NCBI GenBank assembly: GCA_022457155.1
Contig: JAJGOT010000114.1
Span: 761,001 to 825,000, forward strand
DNA length: 64,000 nucleotides
Source of the DNA: Cladopsammia gracilis
Lineage: Eukaryota; Cnidaria; Anthozoa; Scleractinia; Dendrophylliidae
Direction of reading: 5' to 3'
Shown one piece after another: positions 21,998 to 31,134 of this stretch; the stretch's first letter is position 1; each line of letters starts with the position of its first letter. The notes below the pieces were generated by a model, which worked only from the letters and a program-made list of their open reading frames with translations, was not told the DNA's origin and made no database searches. The position numbers and the translations under genes were made by a program.

Positions 21998-22123
21998 ACA
22001 GGATTGGCTGAGAAAACAATAGAACAAACAAAAGAAAAGTAGACCCTAGCCCTGAAAACAATAGAGCTGCGTGATATACAGGTCCAATGAAATTAGAGGT
22101 TACGATGAGCTACGTGATAACTG
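21998..22123. repeat. Inverted copy of 20346-20482
   Basis: GCTGAGAAAACAATAGAACA and ATATACAGGTCCAATGAAAT are reverse complements of the corresponding stretch in 20346-20482. Copy spacing is about 1.5 kb. It is probably a second, partly lost member of the same TIR family. Confidence 0.6.
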
Positions 22124-22139
22124 CCCTAAACCAAGCCCC

Positions 22140-22262
22140 TTTATATACCGAATCACCATTCAGCGGATAGCGGACAATTGCGTTATGCACTGAATAGAAG
22201 CTAATAGAGATTTATCAATTGGATAGCGCTATCCACCTTTTGAACAGCCTCAGGAGCTTATA
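22140..22262. mobile_element. Degraded copy of the GGATAGCGCTATCC TIR element
   Basis: It ends in GGATAGCGCTATCCACC and TTTTGAACAGCC, matching one end of 58866-59004. The other end is degraded (GCGGATAGCGGACAATTG). Confidence 0.5.
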
Positions 22263-22472
22263 ATAAGCTCCTGGCAGCCTTTGATAAGAGATATAGGAAA
22301 ATTGTGATCTGACAGATGAGGCGCAAAGAAAGGTTCAGCTGGTACCCAGGGTACATCGCGTTGAAGCAGTTATGGTGTGACAAAGAGGGGGCGGAGCTAT
22401 TCCTTTTATAGCGCGGGTCCTTGTTACTCATGCGCGTAGCGGCATGAGGTAAGGTTTCGGCTCCGTTTTTCT

Positions 22473-22512
22473 TGTTATTTTTATTATTATTATTATTATT
22501 ATTTTTATTTTT
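22473..22512. repeat. (TTA)n microsatellite
   Basis: TTA trinucleotide run. Read on the minus strand it gives an asparagine-rich open frame that is not a gene. Confidence 0.8.
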
Positions 22513-22559
22513 TGTGTCACGATTTTGCATGCAAATTTATGCACGCATATTTTAAATTG

Positions 22560-22760
22560 TACACTTCCGGTTCATAGCTTTTCCACTACACTTCCTGTTT
22601 AGTGACTTCCGGCTACTCTCACTTCCGGTAAAAGAGCGTTACTCAAGTGTCACGACAGCGTCTCCTACAACCCTACTTAAATTAGCAATGTTCATGTTTG
22701 GTATATATAAGTCTTAGAAGAATCATTCCCTTCATTGTGGTACAGCCTACTTACGCATGC
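22560..22760. promoter_or_regulatory. Promoter-like cluster of ETS-type and NRF1-type motifs
   Basis: Within about 70 bp, CACTTCCGG or ACTTCC occurs four times in the same orientation (ETS-family core). About 110 bp later ACGCATGCGCATG resembles the NRF1 palindrome. Such combinations are typical of housekeeping promoters. No gene is assigned nearby, so this is only a candidate; it could also be the internal part of a repeat. Confidence 0.3.
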
Positions 22761-22794
22761 GCATGAGTATAGGCTGCTAGGAGCCTCTTGTTTA

Positions 22795-22890
22795 ATCTAT
22801 GTAATGAATGAACAAAGACATAAAAACGGACAACACAATCTTCTTTCGAAAAATTTTATTCAAATCTCCATTAATTTATGTTTAAAAGCA
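22795..22890. repeat. Dispersed repeat, inverted copy at 51480-51575
   Basis: ATGTAATGAATGAACAAA, GACAACACAATCTTCTTT and AAATTTTATTCAAATCTCC are the reverse complement of matching stretches at 51480-51575. Confidence 0.5.
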
Positions 22891-23069
22891 TAACACGTAC
22901 CATTTACAGCGCATCAAGGCAGAGCTGTCCTTGATGAAATTCATGCAAGATAACAACACGACTTAATTTGAACACGTTAAACGTTTTGTACTAACTTTTT
23001 GTACTAGGTTTAATGCGCACGGCTCTTTAGAAGACCACTCTTTAGTGATAAGGATTCCGTGGATAAATA

Positions 23070-23096
23070 AAGTTATTATTATTATTATTATTATTA
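23070..23096. repeat. (TTA)n microsatellite
   Basis: About nine TTA/ATT units following GATAAATAAAG, as often seen at the 3' tail of a retroposon. Confidence 0.7.
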
Positions 23097-23479
23097 CGTT
23101 TCATAACTGTCTCCAAAACTTAAGAGAACACAAAGGAAAAGTCAATCAAAAATTGATATCAACATAAATTCCCATCAAAAAATGTGATTTATTTTACCTT
23201 TAAAGCACTGGACTGCTTGGAAATTCGTTAAAACTCCGCTTCTTCGGTTCTGAAATCCGTAATAAAAACAAGGCATCTCCCCGCATTGCCCCTGCATTGA
23301 GAAAAACGTATAAAGTTCCTCGAAGCAAGATTTTATCCCTGAAAGCTCTTCTTTTTCCACTAAAGCGGCTCTTGAGTATCCCTTAATTAGTATCTCTGTC
23401 TTGAATAGCATACCGCGAAAAAATGCAGGGAAATAACGACTTTACTGCTCCGCTAGACACTGCGAAAGATCTAACTTTA

Positions 23480-23600
23480 AAAATGTGCGTGTGGCGTCAC
23501 ACGCGCATGTTTTGCGACGTCATACGCGCCCGCGAGTTTGCCTTGCGCGACTGACACATGTCACGGAGGCGCGCACGCGAAACATTCTGCTAGCCATGAC
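23480..23600. promoter_or_regulatory. CpG-rich patch with CRE-like motif
   Basis: About 120 bp dense in CpG (GTGGCGTCACACGCGCATG, TGCGACGTCATACGCGC and GGCGCGCACGCG) in an AT-rich surrounding. GACGTCA resembles a CRE/ATF site. It could be an unassigned promoter or the end of a TIR element. Confidence 0.3.
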
Positions 23601-23877
23601 CACGAAAAATGACGGGCATAGGTTCTATGAGTATGGGGCTGCGCAGCCCGGCCTTCGGCCCGGCGAGTGCTCCGCTATAAAGGTTTGATTAGTTTTACAC
23701 TGTTACTATTGTATTTGTGCAACTTGTGCGGTTAAATTTGTCTTTTGTCAAAGCGAAGCTTAATAAAAAGGGAATTTTAAAAGTTATCCCTCATCCCCAA
23801 AGGCCCAAAGTGATTTTTAAGTTTATACCTTGTTGAAGCAGCTTTATATCCCACCGTGGTATAACGGGGGGAGAGGA

Positions 23878-23897
23878 GGAGGGGGGGGGGGGGGGTG
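23878..23897. repeat. Poly(G) tract
   Basis: An almost pure run of G, probably unstable in length. The sequence that follows to about 24060 (GATGATGACGTCATATGATG, ATCCGCCATCTT) resembles 29600-29670, so the tract belongs to a dispersed repeat. Confidence 0.7.
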
Positions 23898-24205
23898 AAG
23901 AAAGGAACACCCCTTGGGATGTTTTCTGTGTTACGGTGTTTTAACCTCATTTTATCTTTAACAGGTAGCCCATTGTGTATTTTACATGATAAATTGGACA
24001 TGCGTCGATGATGACGTCATATGATGTCATTATGCTTCAGAGATCTTGAATCCGCCATCTTTGATATTTGAGAAGTTCAAGCAAGTAACCGTGGAAGACA
24101 ATCCTGCTGGTGTACGTTGGATCAAAGTAGTGATATGATCGGTTTAACAAGTGAAAATATACTATAGAAGCAAAGACAGATACAACGTAGGTACAATTTT
24201 TAAAG

Positions 24206-24250
24206 GTGTACTATATTTCGGCTGGCCAAACCAGCCTTCTTCAGGTACAC
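24206..24250 (-). ncRNA. Hammerhead-ribozyme-like motif of a Penelope-like element
   Basis: Minus strand, 24250 to 24206. GUGUAC is followed by CUGAAGA (the CUGANGA core box), one extra A, and a hairpin GGCUGG-UUUGG-CCAGCC. After the hairpin come GAAA, UAUA and GUACAC. The first and last six bases pair perfectly (stem I), the hairpin is stem II, and stem III would be one base pair. Hammerheads with minimal stem III are known from Penelope-like retroelements, and a Penelope-like GIY-YIG remnant lies about 270 bp upstream on the same strand. The extra A before stem II is unusual, so activity is not claimed. Confidence 0.5.
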
Positions 24251-24307
24251 TGACAGCAAGGAGGTAGAATTTGCATTGGCTTTTTATACTATAGTTGACC
24301 AACCTCG

Positions 24308-24372
24308 TTCCCAGGGTCTCTCTTCTTCCCGCTCCCTCGCTCAAGGGGGCGGGAAGAAGAGAGACCCTCGGA
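24308..24372. mobile_element. Short hairpin element
   Basis: AGGGTCTCTCTTCTTCCCGC and GCGGGAAGAAGAGAGACCCT form an almost perfect hairpin with a short loop. The flanks AACCTCGTTCCC and GGAAAGAGGTTG extend the arms imperfectly. A degraded relative may lie at 63100-63200. Confidence 0.65.
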
Positions 24373-24520
24373 AAGAGGTTGATAGTTGACATGTATACGT
24401 AATAACGGAAATACGTAGGGCTACGCCTAGAAAAATATCAATGATAGATAGAAATAAAAATAGCTGATAATGAAAAATATACAGAAAACAATGAAAGGAA
24501 ACTAATACAAAAGTGAATAA

Positions 24521-25010
24521 TTAGTATATTTCTTCGCGAATGTTGAGGCCGTGAGGAAAAAGTGTTCTTTGCTTCTTTGGCCTTACGTATTGTGTCTCGG
24601 TTAGAGAAATTTTTTCAATGGGGATTAGTTGCATGTCATTAGTAGTGTGATTAGGAGAGGAGAGAAAATGTTCGGCGGCTGTAGTAGGTTTAGACTTGGT
24701 GTTGGGATTATCTATAGTACGGCGGTGTTCATTAAATCTGTCATTGGTCTCTCCAATATATTGTAAATTACAGCTTTTACATTGAATCATGTAGATTTGA
24801 TAGTGCGCGTTTCACCGGTGGAAAAGAAAGTATAGTTAGTAAGTCCGTCAGAAATGTAGGGACAAGTAGCGCAGTTCTTTCCGCAACGGAAAGAACCACA
24901 AGGGAGTTGGGGATGGGGGGTAGTAGAGTTAGAAGGGAGTTTAGCTGAAACTAGTAAGTCACGGAGGGTAGGGCAGCGTCTGAAGGCTACAAGAGGTAAG
25001 GTAAAGTCGC
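24521..25010 (-). pseudogene. Penelope-like element: linker and GIY-YIG endonuclease remnant
   Basis: Minus strand. FRRCPTLRDLLVSAKL and GSFRCGKNCATCPYI are the conserved region between RT and endonuclease of Penelope-like elements. After a frame change, IQCKSCNLQYIGETNDRFNE and HRRTI give the GIY-YIG endonuclease domain (Y-I-G, then R within RFNEHR). The protein normally couples RT and a nicking endonuclease for target-primed insertion. The domain is split over two frames and the element is 5'-truncated, so it is not functional. Confidence 0.75.
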
Positions 25011-25205
25011 ACACGAGCCACGATGGCCCACACGGCCGGAGCTTAACCCGGTTTCTGTAGCATGAAGCAACTAGGAATATTGCTACTCCCCCCTGGATGG
25101 GATGCTAGTCCATCGCAGGGTTACCCCCAGCATTTTGTCGCCGGTACCCATTTATACACCTGGGTGGAGAGAGACAGTGTGGAGTAAAGTTTCTTGTCTA
25201 AGGAA
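25011..25205. mobile_element. SINE-like insertion within the Penelope-like remnant
   Basis: Between the LVAFRRC side (ending near 25010) and the KKLYSTLSLS side (beginning near 25200) lies about 190 bp unrelated to the Pol frame. It includes CACACGGCCGGAGCTTAACC, GATGGGATGCTAGTCCATCG and CACCTGGGTGGAGAGAGACA. Its compact GC-richer composition suits a short interspersed element, but no tail or tRNA head is clear. Confidence 0.45.
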
Positions 25206-25470
25206 ACAACACGACGGCAGAGACCAGGCACAAGAGGCAAATGTTTAAAAGCTTTTTTACAACGTTCAGAAGAGAGTAGTAAATTATAATGTCTTTAATT
25301 ATGTTAGAGATACGAGAAAGTGAAGGATTGAAGGTCATAATAAAAGGTATTCATTTGGGTTTGTTGGTGTCTTTGGCTTGTAAAGTAAGTCTGCGGGGAA
25401 TGTCAGCAGCGCGCTGTATTTGTCTGGTAAGAAAATTGATATTTGAGTCCAGAAAATCAGCTCTATTGAT
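25206..25470 (-). pseudogene. Penelope-like element: RT C-terminal part
   Basis: Minus strand. RADFLDSNINFLTRQIQRAA and RRLTLQ come first. After a TGA the line continues as IPFIMTFNPSLSRISNIIKD, and in a shifted frame as HYNLLLSSERCKKAFKHLPL and VPGLC. This is the usual PFxxTFNP...I region after the RT core of Penelope-like elements. There is at least one stop and one frameshift. The match fades beyond 25470. Confidence 0.65.
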
Positions 25471-26263
25471 CCAAAATTCAATCAATAGACAGGAAAAGTG
25501 CAGATACCAAAGAAACTTACCGGAAGAAATTAAATTAATAGCAAAGAAAACTCAACATTTTAGACGACACGCCCATTAAAAATTGGTTGTCAAGGCCAAG
25601 TCCACATCACGTGCCGTACGAAAAAAGTGCATCAAAATATGTCCGAAGAAAGAGCCCTAAACTCCCTAAAATTCACTAAAAACTGATTTTAAACGATTAA
25701 GAGGGGGCAGCATCCACCTTCATGGCTTTACGCCCTTGGACTAATGAATATTCTTCCCTCCCGTCAGGTTACAAAATGAAACGCGCTAGTTAATTCAACA
25801 AAAAGCGCACTGCGTCCAAAATGCAAAAAGTTGATGTTCTTCTCTCTCACTACTGTATTGAAGCAGCTTAAAAAATTGTCTGGTTTTTAACCTGTGAATA
25901 CGCGCATGTGTAATGAACGGGTTATCGGTAACGGAGACAGATATGCAAGTGAGCACTCTCTCGCTCACTCACTCACTCTCTCACTCACTTTGCTCACTCA
26001 CTCGCTCGCTCCTTCCATCAGCTGTAAACTTTGTGACGTAATGTTTGTTACGAATGCGTTTTGTAACAAGAATAACGTGAATCCAGCGATAACAATAACT
26101 AAATTATTGTAAAGGAATATAAATAACAATTAGCTTAAAGATGTTTCGCATTTGGAGTCTTTAATTTAATGCAACGATAAAATCGATCTAAAAGGATTTT
26201 TCAACCGAGACACGCGTGTATCTACCTTGAAGTAATTAAATTTATACTACTCTAAACCAGTGA

Positions 26264-26336
26264 TCACGGTGGCCGAATGGTGTAAAGCGCGGATTGTTAG
26301 CCGAAAGGTCCCAGGTTCGAGTCTCGCTCCTGCCTT
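26264..26336 (+). other. tRNA-like module 1 (pol III box A and box B)
   Basis: TGGCCGAATGG (26270-26280) fits the pol III box A and GGTTCGAGTCT (26314-26324) fits box B at a tRNA-like spacing. A short T run follows. The anticodon-stem region (GCGGATTGTTAGCCGAA) pairs poorly, so I do not call it a functional tRNA. The repeat context suggests a SINE promoter. Confidence 0.5.
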
Positions 26337-26531
26337 TTTGTTTTTCTTTCTTCTTCAGACTGGACATTATGAAAGTGATGTACCGTATTTTTCTTTTTGC
26401 GTTCGTCAAAAATCCTTTGGAGTCTTTAATGCAACCATAAAATCGATCTAAAAGGATTTTTCAACCGAGACACGCGTTTTGATGCGTATCTACCTTGAAG
26501 TAATTAAATTTATCCTGTTCTAAGCCAGTTA

Positions 26532-26614
26532 TCATGGTGGCCGAATGGTGTAAAGCGCGGACTGTCAGCCGAAAGGTCCCAGGTTCGAGTCTCTCGCGCT
26601 CCTGCTTTTTTTTT
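26532..26614 (+). other. tRNA-like module 2 (pol III box A and box B)
   Basis: Box A at 26538-26548 and box B at 26582-26592, identical to module 1 at both boxes. The centre reads GCGGACTGTCAGCCG instead of GCGGATTGTTAGCCG. A T run of more than ten bases follows, as in a pol III terminator. Confidence 0.5.
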
Positions 26615-26971
26615 TTTCTTTCTTCTTCAGACTGAACATTATGAAAGTGATGTACCGTATTTTTCCTTTTGCGTTTGTCAAAAATCCTTACGTTTAATTT
26701 GAAAAAAATATTGAACCGTGTCAGTGTGAAACATAAGCTTACCGCAATATTGCGTTACGCGTTAGCATTTCTTATTCACGGATTGGCTCTTAGGAGCCTT
26801 TGTTCTTTATGTTCGCTTTCATGACCGAAAAGCGTGCAAACGTTGTTTGCCTCAAAACTTTTGACGTATTTGTCATCGATTGGCTCAAGTCTCTTATCAA
26901 TATTCATGAAAAAATCACAGAGCTCGCTGCAAATCAAGCAGGTCGTGTTCCTGTGAAGATGTGTCGCAAGT

Positions 26972-27587
26972 ATGAAAACGTTTTGGGGTTCAAGAGGCAA
27001 CTTTGAAGACTCCTGGGGAAGACGTACTGCCAAGGAAAAAGTCGTCCCACAACTCCAACCGAAGGTAAGAACCGCTTCGCAAAAAAGTTACATTTGTTCA
27101 GTAAAAGAGCATGAAATTTTGCTCGGTGAAGTGAACACGTGCGTTGAGCTTGTCTTCGACTTACAACGCGTGTTATCGTTTTGTTATTTCGTTCATCGCG
27201 CAATGAGCGAAGAAGTTGGCCATCAAAAAATACCTGGCTGGTTAATTTCGCCTATGCTGCATATACTTTGAAAATAAAAAATTGTATAGTTCAACCAGGA
27301 GCTAATGCTGAAACAAGATTTTAAAGTTTTGTTTAGAAATATTCTATTCTTTCATTGTGGACAGTCAACTTATGATGGAAATTACGTCCATGCATCTATA
27401 ATTCAAACCTTAGGCGTCTGTAAAATAAAAATTGAACATTTATCTTATCAATCATTCATTTTTTCAGGAACTTCAAAGAACATTAAAATCAGGAAAATGG
27501 AGGGCTGCAAAACAAGCCAAGAGGACAAACCGGAATGGACAAAGCAGGAGAAATCTCTTCAAAGATAAGAACCTTGTTATGTCGTAG
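26972..27587 (+). CDS. Candidate two-exon small gene, 70 residues, unknown
   Basis: Exon 1 (26972-27064, 31 codons from MKTFWGSRGN) ends at a consensus donor CCGAAG|GTAAGA. Exon 2 (27468-27587) follows an acceptor with a T-rich tract (CATTTTTTCAG) and reads openly in the same phase, ELQRTLKSGKWRAAKQAKRT, to a TAG. The joined protein is 70 residues and strongly basic in its second half (many K and R). I recognise no family. An in-frame TGA lies shortly before the ATG. Good splice sites and phase agreement are the only support, and chance is quite possible. Confidence 0.18.
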
Positions 27588-27599
27588 ATATTTTTGTAC

Positions 27600-28100
27600 A
27601 AATGGTGGCTGAACATGGGAAAATACTTTTGTTTGTATTAGTATCAAATGGTATTGATTCCGAGGAAGAGCAAATTCGGATCTGACTGCAATTGACTTGA
27701 TCTACTCATCACATTGATATGAAGAACCGGAGGTGGGGAGGGGGGAAGTGGGGGTATTGAGATTAATTCATTTTGCTGGATCGCGTACTGGCTCGGCTGC
27801 TAATTTTCTGAACAAACCGGCAAATCAGCATAGGTTTTGCAATGGGAGGAAGGTCTTAGGTAAAATAACTTCTGGGAAGTTTAATCGCAGCCACCATTTG
27901 GGCGTTGAGCGATCGTTTGATTTATACAGTTGACGATTCAGTTTACAGCTTGTTTTTATTTTGTTTCGGAGAACATATCTTTATGCAAAACAAATGTCAA
28001 AATGTAATATAATTGCTTACAAAACTTCACTGACAAAGAAATAGGATTTGTTTGGTCGATCGCTCAGCGTGTAGGTATAAACGTTTTCAGTTGATAAAGT
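27600..28100. other. Intergenic, no recognised feature
   Basis: AT-rich, with a GGGGAGGGGGG-like patch at about 27733-27752. No gene or element recognised. Confidence 0.45.
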
Positions 28101-28349
28101 GGGTTTTTGTATTTTTAAGGTGGCACTGACAGGTATCAACATCAAATTATTTGTTTCCATGGTCATATTGGCTGTTCCAAATATTGTTTCATAGTTTTTC
28201 CTTGATAATTTTATACTTTGAAATTGTGCGATTTGGTATAAGCTACATGCTCAAAATGAAATATTTTCCATTATCTTCATATTTGAAAGTTTGCATTTTG
28301 ACCACAAATTCGTGAGTTTGCAAAAAACAAGATGAAAAACATTTCAGTC

Positions 28350-28578
28350 AATTTAGAAGGGCAAATTTTTATTCAGTCATTTTTCAAGTTAACAAAAGCC
28401 TGGAATTTTTTAAAGATGGAGCCAAGCAGTTGTATGTTGAAAACTGTAAATTGTTTCTTTTGCTCCAAAATTGGGCTCCTGCACAATTCGATCTATCGCA
28501 AGAATGAAAATGGACACGTCAATTTTTTTTTTCTATGGTGAAATTGGCTGTTATAAAATAACTTTTATTTCAAAATTG
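28350..28578. repeat. Direct repeat flanking the foldback element (left copy)
   Basis: It contains ATGGAGCCAAGCAGTTGTAT, CTCCAAAATTGGGCTC and GGTGAAATTGGCTGTTA, matching 30500-30745 in the same orientation. Shorter related pieces (ATGGAGCCAAGCAATTGTCT, TTATTTCACTTGCTCCAA) recur at 32457-32530 and 32577-32645. Confidence 0.65.
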
Positions 28579-28579
28579 T

Positions 28580-30497
28580 TTCAGTTAAGGTGGCTCGACT
28601 GGATTTTTTTTGAGGGCGATACTCCCCAAGTTTGAGCGGCACCATTAACAATGCTACGGAAAAACGGTCACCACAGCTGTATTAGATAAAGATGAAAATT
28701 TGTTAAGACCAGTGCTATATTAACATCGGAGTTGCCATAGCAACGCAATGACGCCATAACGTCTTTTACTTGCCGTCCTGTTTCTCGGCAACAGGAGGTG
28801 TTTTCGGTAATCGCTTAAGGGAACTTGTACCTCCCATAGTCGCCTCGATTATGGCAAAGATTGAACGAATTCTATAAGCGCGTTTTAGAAATTTTTTGGG
28901 ATGAACTTTTGGGGATTATAAATACAGTGAAAAACATACTATCGACATAACTGGCTAATATCTAAAGAAAACGATGTGTTTTGGGAATGCAGTTTCATCT
29001 CATAGCAGTTTGATTCCATCTGAGATCGTGTGTTAAAAAATGAGGTGGGTTGCTTTGGCCGATTGCAAAAAAAAAAAGGATTTGATTGGTGTGCGTTCAG
29101 ATGCTCTTGTTGACATTTTGGTATGTAATTTGCTCCATGCATACAAATGTGATGATAATTTGGAAACCGTTTGATAATCTGAAGATTAATCATCAATTTA
29201 TATGGCCTGCAAGTTTCAAGGAAAGAAATTATTTACGGGCGGAATAAAATAGGGCCTCCAATGTACCAATTTTTTCCCGCAGATTTTGTGTTTACAAGTG
29301 AGCATCCTCTATTGTTTTCAAGTTCTATATGCAGATGCACAACGCTCGATTGCTTTCCGACGAATTTTCGAAATATGCTAATAGCTGGCTTGAGAATTGT
29401 AACAACATTACGCACTCGATGTCACGCTATTAACCCTATTCAGCCTGGGCTTTTTTTAAGTTTCTGTGCCTGGGGGGGGGGGCACATTGTGCCCCCCCCC
29501 CCCCCTTCGTAACTTCAAGAACATTAAGGCTATGACAATGAAACCTAGAGGGTAAATAGTACGTCCAAAACTGTCTTATTTGCGGTCCGCACAATGGAAG
29601 GATGACATCATATGACGTAGTTATTAGGTAATTAGTTATGCGGCCACCATCTTGGATCCGCCATCTTGGATTTCTGAATTTTTTTAAAACCTCTTAAAAA
29701 CCGTCGCAATTCACCCAAAATTAATAAAAACCAAGAAATAAACGCTAAAAGGCGTAAAAAAATTAAAAGTTATACCAATAAACATTGTTTTTCTTCATTC
29801 AAAGGTATACAAATGCAAATTTCAAAAAATATGGCTGTCAAAATCTTGTTGCCATGTAAACATCAAGTCACGTGATCAAAAATTGTCATATGAAATTGTT
29901 GCCAGATAAATTTTATAGGAAAAGTCACAAAGTTTGATGGCGTTTGAATACATATTGAAGAAGTTATCAATGTTGAAAGTTAGCGCGGGCACTTTGTGCC
30001 CACCCCCCCCCCCCCCAGGGTCTCTATACTGTCCAGAAAACAAAAAGGTATTATTCCACAGAACAACAGAGCAGGATAAGAGTCTAGACTCACGTAATAG
30101 CGTGACATCGAGTGCGTGATGTTATTGCAATTCTCAAGCCAGTTATTAGTATGTTTCGGAAAATCCTTCGGAAAGCAATCGAACGTTCTGTTCGATGCAA
30201 ATGAGTTTTTTTGCTTAAGTTGTGCACGTGTATGAAACTTGATGGTACAAGCTCCCTTAAGCGATTACCGAAAAAACTTCCTGGTGCCGAGAAATAGGAC
30301 GGCAAGTAAAAAACGTTATGGCGTCAGCACGTTGCTATGGCAACTCCGGTGTTAATACAATACTGGTCTTGACAAATTTTCATTTTTATCTAATACAGCT
30401 GTGGTGACCGTTTTTCCATAGCATTGTTAATGGCGTCGTAGTTGATGCTCAAACTTGGGGGTATCGCCCCAAAAATATCCAGTCGAGCCACCTTAAC
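28580..30497. mobile_element. Foldback element with arms of about 400 bp, internally interrupted
   Basis: The ends are TTAAGGTGGCTCGACTGGAT and ATCCAGTCGAGCCACCTTAA, exact inverted repeats. Arms run 28580-28855 and 30240-30497, for example GGTCACCACAGCTGTATTAG opposite CTAATACAGCTGTGGTGACC. They continue at 29310-29435 opposite 30094-30210. About 450 bp interrupts the left arm, and the centre (29440-30090) holds a further repeat with poly(C)/poly(G) tracts. No transposase is present. Confidence 0.7.
29470..30017. mobile_element. Central repeat bounded by G/C homopolymer tracts
   Basis: GGGCACATTGTGCCC flanked by runs of G and C (29472-29505) and GGGCACTTTGTGCCC plus poly(C) (29987-30016) bound about 530 bp. 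Part (29600-29670) resembles 24010-24060, with CATATGACG and GATCCGCCATCTTGG. It is probably an independent insertion in the foldback element. Confidence 0.45.
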
Positions 30498-30499
30498 TG

Positions 30500-30790
30500 A
30501 GAAGGCAGCTTTTATTGAATTATTTTTCAATTTAACCAAAGTTTGGTGTTGTTGTTAAAAATGGAGCCAAGCAATTGTATGTTGAAAACTCTAAATCATT
30601 TTACTTGCTCCAAAATTGGGCTCGTGCACAATTCGGTCTTTCGCTAGAAAGAAAATGAACACGTCAAATTGATTTTTTTTTTGGAAGGTGAAATTGGCTG
30701 TTAAAAAATAAATTGCATTTTATTTCAGTTAATTTAGAAGGCAAATTTTCTTGAATAATTTTTTAATTTAATTAAAGCTTGGAATCGGTT
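30500..30790. repeat. Direct repeat flanking the foldback element (right copy)
   Basis: It matches 28350-28578: ATGGAGCCAAGCAATTGTAT, CTCCAAAATTGGGCTCGTGC and GGTGAAATTGGCTGTTA in order. Confidence 0.65.
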
Positions 30791-31134
30791 AAACATGGAA
30801 TCGATTGGGAGTACAGTATGTATTTAAAGACACTTGTAGCCTGTCAGTGCCTCCTAGTTACAATTATTCACAAGTTCCCTACATCGACCGATTGACAAGA
30901 GAACAAAGGCTTTTACATGCTGCGCGTTCTCTTTTCACTTTTTCTTTAATCCACGGAAAATTATTCATGCTTAATCGCAAATGCTTAAAGAATATTAGGT
31001 TTTAAATAGCAAGCCTTTTCCTGCGATTGAGTGTCTGTGTTCTCTTGTCGATCGTAGTACGTATATATTTAGAAGCCTTGTTTATAAAGCCCTTATGTCT
31101 GGTTTTGAGGAAAGCCGGTATTTTCGATTGTCAA

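Larger units (their letters stand above)
25885..26815. repeat. Composite repeat with two tandem tRNA-like modules
   Basis: Head (25885-26020, CACTCACTC-rich) and tail (26630-26815) match 7500-7845. Between them a unit of about 268 bp is present twice (about 26165-26432 and from 26433). Each unit contains ATCTAAAAGGATTTTTCAAC, then a tRNA-like module and CATTATGAAAGTGATGTACC. It is probably a tRNA-derived SINE-like family or a composite. Confidence 0.6.

Noticed and set aside
22258..22530. Asparagine-rich open frame
   Set aside because: Translation of a (TTA)n microsatellite on the opposite strand.
24308..24372. microRNA precursor hairpin
   Set aside because: The perfect arms with relatives elsewhere fit a mobile hairpin element better; no evidence of processing can be seen from sequence.
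26264..26336. Functional tRNA gene (Asn- or Ser-like)
   Set aside because: Box A and B fit, but the anticodon stem does not pair and the module is part of a tandem dispersed repeat; reported as tRNA-like only.
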